This document shows, in pieces, positions 26,598 to 34,582 of a stretch of 64,000 bases of DNA (position 1 is the stretch's first letter; the number at the start of each line of letters is the position of its first letter). The notes below the pieces were generated by a model that was not told the DNA's origin, searched no databases, and saw only the letters and a list, made by a program, of their open reading frames with translations. The stretch is from Pseudomonas gingeri (GTDB lineage Bacteria > Pseudomonadota > Gammaproteobacteria > Pseudomonadales > Pseudomonadaceae): contig NZ_JACAOS010000018.1 in the NCBI RefSeq assembly GCF_013386165.1, forward strand, positions 347,382-411,381. The letters run 5' to 3'. The translations under genes and the position numbers were made by a program.

Positions 26598-27485
26598 TCA
26601 GCCACGTCGACGCAGGGCTTCGATACGCTCTTCCAGCGGTGGGTGGCTCATGAACATCTTCGCCAGGCCCTGTTTCAGGCCGCCGTTGATGCCAAAGGCA
26701 TTCAGGGTGTCCGGCATATGCACCGGCAGGCCCTGTTCGGAGCGCAGGCGTTGCAGGGCGCCGATCATGGCGGCGGTACCGGCCAGGCTGGCGCCGGCTT
26801 CGTCGGCACGGAATTCGCGCTTGCGCGAGAACCACATGACGATGGCACTGGCCAGGAAGCCCAGGACCAGTTCGGCGAAGATGGTCGCCACGTAGTAGGC
26901 GATGCCCTGGCCTTCTTCATTCTTGAAGATGACCTTGTCGACGAAGTTGCCGATGATTCGCGCGAAGAACATCACGAAGGTGTTCACCACGCCTTGTACC
27001 AGTGCCAGGGTAACCATGTCGCCATTGGCCACGTGGCCGATCTCGTGGGCCAGCACGGCCTTCACTTCATCGGGCGAGAATCGCTCCAGCAGACCTTGGC
27101 TGACCGCGACCAGGGCGTCGTTCTTGTTCCAGCCGGTGGCGAAGGCGTTCGCCTCGTAGGCCGGGAAGATACCCACTTCGGGCATCTTGATGCCGGCGTC
27201 GCGGGACAGTTGCTCGACGGTTTGCAGCAGCCATTGCTCATGGCGGGTACGAGGTTGGGTGATGAGCTGGGTGCCGGTGCTCATCTTCGCCATCCACTTG
27301 GAGATGAACAGCGAGAACAGGGAGCCCGCGAAACCAAAGACCGCACAGAAGACCAGCAGCTGATTGAGGTTGAGATCAACCCCGTTGGCCGCCATGAACC
27401 CGTTGAAGCCGAAAAGGCTCAGGGTGATGCTGGCAATCAGCACGACCGCCAGGTTAGTGGCCAAGAACAGCAGGATGCGCATCAT
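26598..27485 (-). CDS. htpX: Membrane zinc metalloprotease HtpX
   Basis: Inner-membrane heat-shock protease that degrades misfolded membrane proteins. The 295-aa protein has two N-terminal helices (LLFLATNLAVVLIASI, about residues 4-19, and LLVFCAVFGFAGSLFSLFI), zinc motif HEIGH (about residues 145-149) and two further helices. C-terminal HPPLEERIEAL is typical. It is expressed from its own upstream promoter after the alaA terminator. Confidence 0.96.
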   Translation of the reverse strand: MMRILLFLATNLAVVLIASITLSLFGFNGFMAANGVDLNLNQLLVFCAVFGFAGSLFSLFISKWMAKMSTGTQLITQPRTRHEQWLLQTVEQLSRDAGIKMPEVGIFPAYEANAFATGWNKNDALVAVSQGLLERFSPDEVKAVLAHEIGHVANGDMVTLALVQGVVNTFVMFFARIIGNFVDKVIFKNEEGQGIAYYVATIFAELVLGFLASAIVMWFSRKREFRADEAGASLAGTAAMIGALQRLRSEQGLPVHMPDTLNAFGINGGLKQGLAKMFMSHPPLEERIEALRRRG

Positions 27486-27529
27486 GGTTGAAAGTTTCTC
27501 CTCAGCTAAAGATGTAGCGTCATGCGGGG

Positions 27530-27558
27530 TATATAAGGTGCTGCTCCGAGCGATTCAA
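27530..27558 (-). promoter_or_regulatory. Sigma-70-type promoter of htpX
   Basis: On the minus strand TTGAAT (27558-27553), 17-bp spacer, TATATA (27535-27530), about 45 bp before the htpX start. No sigma-32 pattern with correct spacing was found, though CCCCGCAT lies just downstream of the -10. Confidence 0.55.
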
Positions 27559-27760
27559 CCAGGTGACTATTTCAAACTGTGTCCTACAGCTTGATTCTAG
27601 TCGCTTGCCAGTCATTTCCTAATGAAGAACCTGGATTTCCGAGGCATCGCAATGCGGCAAGCCCCTTTGAAACCGGGGTATGCGCTCGCAGCAAGAGGGG
27701 TTCCCTGGTCGGCGGCATGCTGACGCAAAGACATACAAAAAGAAATGGGGGGAAAGCGCT

Positions 27761-27790
27761 TTCCTGCGACTCGCGGATGAGTCGCAGGAA
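27761..27790 (-). terminator. Hairpin after alaA
   Basis: TTCCTGCGACT / AGTCGCAGGAA, 11-bp perfect arms, 8-nt loop, 12 bp after the alaA stop. The T-tract is weak (GCGCTTT), so termination is likely but less certain. The rest of 27486-27801 holds the htpX promoter and nothing else recognised. Confidence 0.6.
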
Positions 27791-27801
27791 GTTGTAGGAA
27801 A

Positions 27802-29013
27802 TTACTGGCGGTAGGTTTTCAGGAACGAGCCGATGCGCCCGATGGCCTGTTCCAGGTCATCCACCCGTGGCAGGGTGACGACGCGGAAGTGATCGGGCCA
27901 TGGCCAGTTGAACGCGGTGCCCTGGACCACCAGGAGCTTTTCCGAGATCAGCAGGTCGAGGACGAACTTCTCGTCGTTGAGGATCGGGCAGACTTTCGGG
28001 TCGATCCGCGGGAAGGCGTAGAGCGCACCCATGGGCTTCACGCAGCTGACACCGGGAATGTCGTTGAGCAACTCCCAGGTGCGGTTGCGCTGTTCCAGCA
28101 GGCGACCTTGCGGCAGCACCAGGTCGTTGATGCTCTGGTAGCCGCCCAGGGCGGTCTGGATGGCGTGCTGGGCCGGCACGTTGGCGCACAGGCGCATGTT
28201 GGCCAGGATGTCGATGCCTTCGATGTAGCTCTGGGCGTTCTGCTTGGGGCCAGAGATCGCTACCCAGCCGGAACGGAAACCCGCGACCCGGTAGGACTTG
28301 GACAGGCCGTTGAAGGTCAGGCACAACAGGTCCGGCGCCAGCGAGGCGGTGCAGACGTGGATGGCGTCGTCGTAGAGGATCTTGTCGTAGATCTCGTCGG
28401 AAAAGACCACGAGGTTGTGCTGGCGCGCCAGCTCCAGCATGCCCAGCAGGACTTCCTTCGAATACACCGAACCGGTCGGATTGTTCGGGTTGATGATCAC
28501 CATGGCCTTGGTATTGGGGGTGATCTTGGCCTTGATGTCGGCCAGGTCCGGCCACCAGTTGGCCTGCTCGTCGCACAGGTAGTGCACCGGGCTACCGCCG
28601 GCCAGGGCCACCGCGGCGGTCCACAGCGGGTAGTCCGGCGCCGGGATCAGCACTTCGTCGCCATTGTTGAGCAGGGCCTGCATGGACATCACGATCAGTT
28701 CGGAGACGCCATTACCCAGGTAGATGTCTTCGATGCCGACACCTTCGACCTGCTTCTGCTGGTAGTACTGCATGACCGCCTTGCGGGCGCTGTACAGGCC
28801 CTTGGAGTCACTGTAGCCCTGTGCGGTCGGCAGGTTGCGGATCACGTCCAGGAGGATTTCGTCCGGGGCTTCAAAACCGAAGGGCGCCGGGTTGCCGATG
28901 TTCAGCTTGAGGATGCGGTGGCCTTCCTCTTCCAGGCGTTTGGCGTGCTTGAGCACTGGGCCGCGAATGTCGTAGCAGACGTTGGCGAGCTTGTTCGATT
29001 TGCTGACCTGCAT
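27802..29013 (-). CDS. alaA: Alanine aminotransferase-type PLP enzyme
   Basis: Class I/II aminotransferase of 403 aa, very like E. coli AlaA (glutamate-pyruvate transaminase). Start MQVSKSNKLANVCYDIRGP, then LKLNIGNPAPFGFEAP (about residues 34-49), NGVSELIVMSMQALLN, NPNNPTGSVYS (about 172-182), FSDEIYDKI and the PLP-lysine motif FNGLSKSYRVAGFRSGW (about 234-250, lysine in LSKS). The upstream in-frame extension to 29358 lacks homology and is rejected. Orthologous position to PA2828. Confidence 0.9.
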   Translation of the reverse strand: MQVSKSNKLANVCYDIRGPVLKHAKRLEEEGHRILKLNIGNPAPFGFEAPDEILLDVIRNLPTAQGYSDSKGLYSARKAVMQYYQQKQVEGVGIEDIYLGNGVSELIVMSMQALLNNGDEVLIPAPDYPLWTAAVALAGGSPVHYLCDEQANWWPDLADIKAKITPNTKAMVIINPNNPTGSVYSKEVLLGMLELARQHNLVVFSDEIYDKILYDDAIHVCTASLAPDLLCLTFNGLSKSYRVAGFRSGWVAISGPKQNAQSYIEGIDILANMRLCANVPAQHAIQTALGGYQSINDLVLPQGRLLEQRNRTWELLNDIPGVSCVKPMGALYAFPRIDPKVCPILNDEKFVLDLLISEKLLVVQGTAFNWPWPDHFRVVTLPRVDDLEQAIGRIGSFLKTYRQ

Positions 29014-29239
29014 GGCGATGTGATCCTGAAAATGGACGATCCAGACGGTCTCGTCGAGGCCGCTATGGCAATACTGCGTTTTCACCTCGTCCCATGGTCC
29101 CCGGCCGCCGGCTTGGAAAATCCGTTTGAATGCGTCGGACGCGGGTGCCAGACTGGCGTTTGACGAGGCGCAATCATACGTGCCGCCCGATCCGTGGAAA
29201 AGGTACAGATCGGGGTTTTTCAGCCGCCGAGGTATAACG

Positions 29240-29635
29240 ATGGAAAAGTTGGAAAAGACCCTGGAAGAATGGCGTGCCATGCTCGACCCGGAGCAGTACA
29301 ACGTGTGCCGGCTCAAAGGCACAGAACGGCCGTTTTCGGGCAAATACAATGGCACCAAAACCGACGGGGTCTATCATTGCATCTGCTGCAATGAGCCGCT
29401 GTTCGATTCCCGTGCCAAGTTCGACTCCGGCTGCGGCTGGCCGAGCTTTTACCAGCCCATCGGCGACAGCGCGATGGTCGAGATCCGCGATGTCAGCCAC
29501 GGCATGATCCGCACCGAAGTGGTCTGCGGCAAATGCGACGCGCACCTGGGTCACGTCTTTCCCGACGGCCCGCCGCCGACCGGTTTGCGCTACTGCATCA
29601 ACTCCGTGTGCCTGGATCTGGTGCCCCGCGACTGA
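29240..29635 (+). CDS. msrB: Peptide-methionine (R)-S-oxide reductase
   Basis: Repairs the R-epimer of methionine sulfoxide in proteins. The 131-aa protein has the two zinc CxxC pairs (CICC about residues 46-49 and CGKC about 95-98) and the catalytic cysteine in LRYCINSVCLDL (about 118). Also seen: SGCGWPSFYQPI. Divergent from alaA and followed by gpx, forming an antioxidant group with ospR. Confidence 0.95.
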   Translation: MEKLEKTLEEWRAMLDPEQYNVCRLKGTERPFSGKYNGTKTDGVYHCICCNEPLFDSRAKFDSGCGWPSFYQPIGDSAMVEIRDVSHGMIRTEVVCGKCDAHLGHVFPDGPPPTGLRYCINSVCLDLVPRD

Positions 29636-29730
29636 TCACGGTTCTGCGCGCTGTCCCGCAATTCCGGGGCCGCGCGAAGGCCGGCTGGGGGGGGGCTGTG
29701 TGGTCGCAACTTATAGGCGGCCATCAATTC

Positions 29731-29762
29731 GGGCAATTGAATTGTGTGCAATTCAATTGCCC
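29731..29762. promoter_or_regulatory. Probable OspR operator in front of gpx
   Basis: GGGCAATTGAATT, 6-nt centre GTGTGC, AATTCAATTGCCC: perfect 13-bp arms 35 bp before the gpx start. AATT-rich palindromes are typical of OhrR/OspR-type MarR operators, and P. aeruginosa OspR is known to control the adjacent glutathione peroxidase gene. Confidence 0.8.
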
Positions 29763-29796
29763 GCTATCTTGTTCGACATTCATTGGAGGAACTGTC

Positions 29797-30282
29797 ATGA
29801 GCGATAACCTGCTGAACATCCCTTGCACCACCATCAAGGGCGAGCAAAAGACCCTGGGCGACTTCGCCGGCAAGGCGATCCTGGTGGTCAATACCGCCAG
29901 CAAGTGCGGTTTTACCCCGCAGTACAAAGGGCTCGAGCAGCTCTGGCAGTCCTACAAGGACCAGGGACTGGTGGTGCTCGGTTTCCCCTGCAATCAATTC
30001 GGCAAGCAGGAGCCGGGCAACGAAGGCGCGATTTCCGAGTTCTGCGAACTGAACTACGGCGTCAGCTTCCCGCTGTTCAAGAAGATCGATGTCAACGGCG
30101 ACGAGGCCCATCCGCTGTTCGTCCAGTTGAAGAAGCGTGCGCCGGGGTTGCTCTGGTCCCAGGGCATCAAGTGGAACTTCACCAAGTTCCTGATCGGCAA
30201 GGACGGTCGTCTGGTGAAGCGTTTTGCGCCCACCACCAAGCCCGAGAACCTCACCCGCGAGATCGAAGCCCTGCTTAAATGA
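29797..30282 (+). CDS. Glutathione peroxidase (thioredoxin/glutathione-dependent, Gpx family)
   Basis: Reduces hydrogen and organic peroxides. The 161-aa protein has the peroxidatic cysteine in NTASKCGFTPQY (about residue 36), the conserved Gln/Cys motif GFPCNQFGKQEPG (about 63-75) and KWNFTKFLIGKDG with the conserved Trp. GGAGGA precedes the ATG. Its 3' end overlaps the ospR start by four bases (ATGA). P. aeruginosa PA2826 is the equivalent gene. Confidence 0.93.
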   Translation: MSDNLLNIPCTTIKGEQKTLGDFAGKAILVVNTASKCGFTPQYKGLEQLWQSYKDQGLVVLGFPCNQFGKQEPGNEGAISEFCELNYGVSFPLFKKIDVNGDEAHPLFVQLKKRAPGLLWSQGIKWNFTKFLIGKDGRLVKRFAPTTKPENLTREIEALLK

Positions 30283-30737
30283 ATGACCTGTCCGGCGATT
30301 TGCTGAGCCTCGACAACCAGCTCTGCTTCAAGCTGTATGCCGCGTCACGGGCGGTGATTCGGGGCTACAAGCCGATGCTCGAGCAGTTGGGCCTGACCTA
30401 TCCGCAGTACCTGGCGATGCTGGTGCTGTGGGAGTGGCATGGGACTCCAACGGCGCAACCGACGGTCAAGGCCCTGGGTGAGCGCCTGCTGCTGGACTCG
30501 GGGACGCTGACGCCGCTGCTCAAGCGCCTTGAACAGATGGCGTTGGTGCAGCGGCGCCGTTCGGCCCTGGATGAGCGCGAAGTTCACCTGAGCCTGAGTC
30601 CCGCTGGCGTGGCCCTGCGCGCGCAGGTATTGCCGATCAAGACCCGCCTGCTCTGTGACAGTGGTGTCGATCTGACCCGGCTGGATGAACTGCGCGACGG
30701 CCTCGACCAACTGCTGGCACAGCTCAAGCCGCTGTAG
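30279..30737 (+). CDS. ospR: MarR/OhrR-type redox regulator OspR
   Basis: Thiol-based regulator of 152 aa. The OhrR-family reactive cysteine is C16 in LDNQLCFKLYAASR, with a second cysteine C126 (RLLCDSG) that could form a disulfide. The HTH/wing region (LGERLLLDSGTLTPLLKRL, LVQRRRSALDEREVHLSL) is classic. Coupled to gpx by a 4-bp overlap, with a palindromic operator ahead of the pair, it very likely senses peroxide and derepresses gpx and itself. Its last 14 bp overlap the convergent sagS end. No ohr gene is nearby. Confidence 0.88.
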   Translation: MNDLSGDLLSLDNQLCFKLYAASRAVIRGYKPMLEQLGLTYPQYLAMLVLWEWHGTPTAQPTVKALGERLLLDSGTLTPLLKRLEQMALVQRRRSALDEREVHLSLSPAGVALRAQVLPIKTRLLCDSGVDLTRLDELRDGLDQLLAQLKPL

Positions 30738-33039
30738 CGGGAACCCACAACTCCAGCAGGGCGATCAGCTCTTCACGGCGGAAGGGCTTGGCCAGGTAGT
30801 CGCTCATGCCCGCCGCCCGGCAGCGCTCACGCTCCTCGGGCATGGCGTTGGCCGTCAGCGCCACGATCGGCAGGTTCGGCCAGCGCCCGCTGCGACGGAT
30901 CTGCCGGCTGGCTTCGTAACCGTCCATGACCGGCATGTTGCAATCCATCAGCACCAGGTCGAACACTTGCTGTTCCAGCTGGTTCAGCGCTTCGCCGCCA
31001 TGGGCGGCGACCGTCACTTCGCAGCCGAGCTTGCCGAGCATGCCCTTGGCGACCAGTTGATTGACTGGATTGTCCTCCACCAACAGGATGCGGGCCCGAC
31101 GTAGCGGCTGGTTGTTCTGGGGCTGCACGTTGAGTTCGGCGGGGTCGTCGGGCAGCAGAATGCGCGCCAGCGTCTGATACAGCGCGTTGCGTGCCAGTGG
31201 CCGGGCCTGCTGTTGCAGCGGGGCGAGGGCGCTGGCCTGCTCGCTGGGCATGAAGTTGCCATAGGCGGTGACCAGCAGGATCGGTGCGGTGATGGCCGGC
31301 CGCAGCCCGAACAGGCATTCGGGGCAGTCGGTGATCAGCAGGTCGGGATGGACGCCGGCCAGGCTGTCGTCCAGTCCGTAGCGCTGGTAGTCCAGGCCCC
31401 AGACCGGAAGCTGGTGGCTGAGCAGTTCGCTCAGGCCGCTGGTGCTGGATGTCACGGCGATGACCTTGCCGGTGAGGCGTCTGGGCGTTGCGGCCGGTGT
31501 GTGTCCGGGTAACGGCAGTTCGGCGCAGAACTGGCTGCCGAAGCCGACTTCGGAGCTGATGCTCAGGCTGCCTTTCATGGCTTCGCACAGGTTATAGGTC
31601 AGGGTCAGCCCCAGGCCGGTGCCGCCGAACTGGCGGGTGATGCCGGCACCAGCCTGGGTGAAGGGCTGGAAGATCTTGGCCTGGGCCTCCTGGGCGATGC
31701 CGATGCCGGTGTCGCAGATTTCGATGCGCACGCCGTTGTTGCGGGCGCTCAGGCGCACATCGACCCGGCCGAAGCGGGTGAACTTCAGCGCGTTCGACAG
31801 CAGGTTGCTGACGATCTGCCGCACCCGCGTCGGGTCGCCCAGCACCAGGGCCGGGAATTGCGGGTCGATCAGGCAGGCCAGTTCGACGCTGGGGGCGGCG
31901 TTCTGCGAGAGCAGGTTGGCGGTGTCCTCGATCAGCGCACCGAGGTCGAAGGGGATGCGCTCCAGTTCCAGTTGCCCGGCGTCGAATTTCGACAGGTCGA
32001 GGATATCGTTGAGCAGTTCCACCAGGACCTTGCCGGAGTCGTGGGCAATCGACAATTGCTGGCGTTGCTCGGCGTTCAACTGGCTGTCCAGGGACAGGGC
32101 GATCATCCCCAGCAGCCCGTTCAGGGGCGTACGGATTTCATGGCTCATGTTGGCCAGGAACGCCGAGCGTGCATGGGCCATGTCGAGGGCCGTGCGGCGT
32201 GCCACTTCCAGTTCTTCGTTGGACTGGCTCAGGCGTGCATTACTGGCCTTGAGTTCGGTGGTGCGTGCCGAGACGATGTTTTCCAACTGCCCCAGGTAGT
32301 CGGTCAGGCGGTTTTCAGCGCTGCGCCGTTGCTGGATCTCGGTGCTCATGTTTTCGAATTGCCGGTTGGCGACTTTTACCAAGACGCCGATTTCATCCTG
32401 TTCGTGGCCAGGCGGGAACGCCAGTCGTGCCTGTTTCTGGCCCGGGATGTTGCTGCTCAGGGCTTCAATCACCCGCACCAGGGGCTTGGTCAGCATCGTA
32501 TAGAACAGCACCAGCAGGATCACGGTGAGGATCAGGCTGCGAGCAAACCCATTGAGCAAGGTGATCTCGGCCCGATGCAGGAAACGGATGCCGAAGGTGT
32601 AAGTGTCGATATCAAGGTGCAGGATGCCCAGGGATTCGTCTGGCAAATGGCTGAGATACAGCCGGTCCTCGAAGCTGCGATCAGCGCCGAACAGCCAGTC
32701 GCTGATCATCCGATAGCTACCCTCCTGGCGCGGTCGCTCGACGCTGGTCAGGACCATATGGTTGTTGTCGATCAACTGCGCACGCAGTACCGCCGGAGAA
32801 TGCAGCAGGCCCAAGGCCAGTTCCTGCGCCAGTTCGGCGTCGATGTTGTAGGCGATCCTCGACGCCGGGTTGTGGCTGATTTCCAGCAAGGAAAGGATTT
32901 CACGGTTGATCGAGGCGCTTTCGCTGGCATAATCGATGCCGATTTGCAGCAGACTGAGCAGTGTTCCCAGAATGAAGCCGACCAGCACCGTCAACCGGGC
33001 TTGTTTGTAGGACAAGCGGTGGGTGAATTTTATATCCAT
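30724..33039 (-). CDS. sagS: Hybrid sensor histidine kinase SagS-like
   Basis: Membrane hybrid kinase of 771 aa. Order: TM1 (about residues 15-37), periplasmic sensor, TM2 (about 168-190, FARSLILTVILLVLFY), HAMP (about 190-245), coiled coil, HisKA with MSHEIRTPLNG (His about 300), HATPase (DTGIGI, FGGTGLGL), a degenerate receiver-like stretch, and a C-terminal receiver with phospho-Asp in LVLMDCNMPVMDGYE (about 700). Position next to ospR-gpx-msrB matches P. aeruginosa PA2824, SagS, which feeds HptB and controls attachment and biofilm tolerance. ATG at 33039 starts before TM1. Confidence 0.82.
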   Translation of the reverse strand: MDIKFTHRLSYKQARLTVLVGFILGTLLSLLQIGIDYASESASINREILSLLEISHNPASRIAYNIDAELAQELALGLLHSPAVLRAQLIDNNHMVLTSVERPRQEGSYRMISDWLFGADRSFEDRLYLSHLPDESLGILHLDIDTYTFGIRFLHRAEITLLNGFARSLILTVILLVLFYTMLTKPLVRVIEALSSNIPGQKQARLAFPPGHEQDEIGVLVKVANRQFENMSTEIQQRRSAENRLTDYLGQLENIVSARTTELKASNARLSQSNEELEVARRTALDMAHARSAFLANMSHEIRTPLNGLLGMIALSLDSQLNAEQRQQLSIAHDSGKVLVELLNDILDLSKFDAGQLELERIPFDLGALIEDTANLLSQNAAPSVELACLIDPQFPALVLGDPTRVRQIVSNLLSNALKFTRFGRVDVRLSARNNGVRIEICDTGIGIAQEAQAKIFQPFTQAGAGITRQFGGTGLGLTLTYNLCEAMKGSLSISSEVGFGSQFCAELPLPGHTPAATPRRLTGKVIAVTSSTSGLSELLSHQLPVWGLDYQRYGLDDSLAGVHPDLLITDCPECLFGLRPAITAPILLVTAYGNFMPSEQASALAPLQQQARPLARNALYQTLARILLPDDPAELNVQPQNNQPLRRARILLVEDNPVNQLVAKGMLGKLGCEVTVAAHGGEALNQLEQQVFDLVLMDCNMPVMDGYEASRQIRRSGRWPNLPIVALTANAMPEERERCRAAGMSDYLAKPFRREELIALLELWVPATAA

Positions 33040-33206
33040 GGGGTGGTGTACCACTTTCCTTTCCCTTCGCCCGGCAAGCATAGCTGATCCGATGGGTGCA
33101 CCGGCAGTGGGGGATTCGACATACGCGGTGTGCAGTCTGCCAGAGCTTGCAGGCGCCTGAGGGCGCCCACGCGACATCATCGTATGAACTTGCCTGAGGA
33201 AACGTC

Positions 33207-34097
33207 GTGGATTCTCGATTGAATGCCTTTCTTGAGCGTGCCGATGCCGTGCTCGCCCGTCTCGAACCCTTGTTGCCGGCACCGCGCCAGGCCATAGACT
33301 GGAACGGCTGCCTGGCGGCCCGTTGGCAGCGCGAAGGGCGCAGCGGTTATCTGTTGCCGCTGGAGGTCAGCCTGGACATGCGTTTGTCCGACCTGATCGG
33401 CGTCGACAAGCAACGCGAGCAGCTGGCGCGCAACACCCGGCAGTTCCTCGACGGCCTGCCTGCCAACCATGCCTTGCTCTGGGGTTCTCGGGGCACCGGC
33501 AAGTCTTCGCTGGTGCGCGCCTTGCTCGCCGAACATGCCAAGGGTGGGTTGCGCCTGATCGAGATCGAGCGCGATCACCTGGCGGACCTGCCACGGGTGG
33601 TGGAGCAGTTGCAAAAGCTGCCCCAGCGTTTCGTGCTGTTTTGCGATGACCTGTCCTTCGAGGCGGGCGAAGGCGACTACCGGGTACTCAAGAGTGTGCT
33701 CGACGGCTCCCTCGAACAGGCCCCGGACAACGTCCTGCTCTACGCCACCTCGAACCGCCGGCACCTGGTGCCGGAGAAAGAGAGCGACAACGAAAACTGG
33801 AAACGCGTCGACGGCGAGCTGCATCCCAGTGAAGCGGTGGAGGACAAGATCGCCCTGTCCGACCGTTTCGGCCTGTGGCTGTCGTTCTACCCCTTTACCC
33901 AGGAGCACTTCCTCAGCGTGGTCGAGCACTGGATCGGCGAGCTGGCGCTCAAGGCCGGCCTGACCTGGCAGCGTGACGAGGCACTGGACATCCTGGCGGT
34001 TCGCTGGGCGACCGGGCGCGGCAATCGCAACGGACGTTGCGCCTATCAGTTTGCCCGCTATTGGGTGGGTTTGAAGTTGCTGGAGCAAGCACCATGA
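33207..34097 (+). CDS. DUF815-family AAA-type ATPase
   Basis: Cytoplasmic P-loop ATPase of 296 aa, DUF815 family. Walker A GSRGTGKSS (about residues 95-103), Walker B-like FVLFCDDLSFE (about 142-152) and sensor ATSNRRHLVPE (about 180-190) are visible, followed by DKIALSDRFGLWLSFYPF, a strong family motif. GTG start with GAGGA upstream. It overlaps msrC by 4 bp. Cellular role is not known. Confidence 0.88.
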   Translation: MDSRLNAFLERADAVLARLEPLLPAPRQAIDWNGCLAARWQREGRSGYLLPLEVSLDMRLSDLIGVDKQREQLARNTRQFLDGLPANHALLWGSRGTGKSSLVRALLAEHAKGGLRLIEIERDHLADLPRVVEQLQKLPQRFVLFCDDLSFEAGEGDYRVLKSVLDGSLEQAPDNVLLYATSNRRHLVPEKESDNENWKRVDGELHPSEAVEDKIALSDRFGLWLSFYPFTQEHFLSVVEHWIGELALKAGLTWQRDEALDILAVRWATGRGNRNGRCAYQFARYWVGLKLLEQAP

Positions 34098-34576
34098 TCG
34101 ATTTACAGAGCGCCGGTAGCGGCCTGGATGGCTACCGCCTGCTGCACGCGCAGTTGGAGTCGCTGCTGGCGGACGAGCGCGATTTCATCGCCAATGCCGC
34201 GCAGTTCTCGGCCTTCCTGTTCAACCAGCTGGATGACCTGAACTGGGCCGGTTTCTACCTCAATCGCAATGAGGAACTGGTGCTCGGGCCGTTCCAGGGT
34301 CAGATTGCCTGCGTGCGCATCCCCTTCGGCCGGGGTGTCTGCGGGACCGCCGCGGCGACCCGGGAAACCCAGCGGGTCGAAGACGTGCATGCGTTTGCCG
34401 GGCATATCGCCTGCGACAGCGCCTCGAACAGCGAGCTGGTGGTGCCATTGGTCAAGGACGGCCGCCTGATCGGCGTGCTCGACCTGGACAGCCCGCGTCT
34501 AGCGCGCTTCAGCCTTGAAGACCAGGCCGGTATCGAGCACCTGGCGGCGATCTTCCTGCGCCTGACCGACTGCTGA
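34094..34576 (+). CDS. msrC: Free methionine-(R)-sulfoxide reductase (GAF domain)
   Basis: GAF-domain enzyme of 160 aa that reduces free methionine-(R)-sulfoxide. Family motifs: LNWAGFYL (about residues 49-56), FQGQIACVRIPFGRGVCGTAA with catalytic cysteines (about 75-95; key CVRIP and GVCG) and HIACDSASNSELVVPL (third Cys about 118). Coupled to the DUF815 gene by a 4-bp overlap. Confidence 0.93.
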   Translation: MIDLQSAGSGLDGYRLLHAQLESLLADERDFIANAAQFSAFLFNQLDDLNWAGFYLNRNEELVLGPFQGQIACVRIPFGRGVCGTAAATRETQRVEDVHAFAGHIACDSASNSELVVPLVKDGRLIGVLDLDSPRLARFSLEDQAGIEHLAAIFLRLTDC

Positions 34577-34582
34577 GGCGAC

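Noticed and set aside
27486..27560. Sigma-32 heat-shock promoter for htpX
   Set aside because: GTTGAA and CCCCGCAT are present but about 24 bp apart, too far for the 13-15 bp spacing; a sigma-70 promoter with 17-bp spacing fits.
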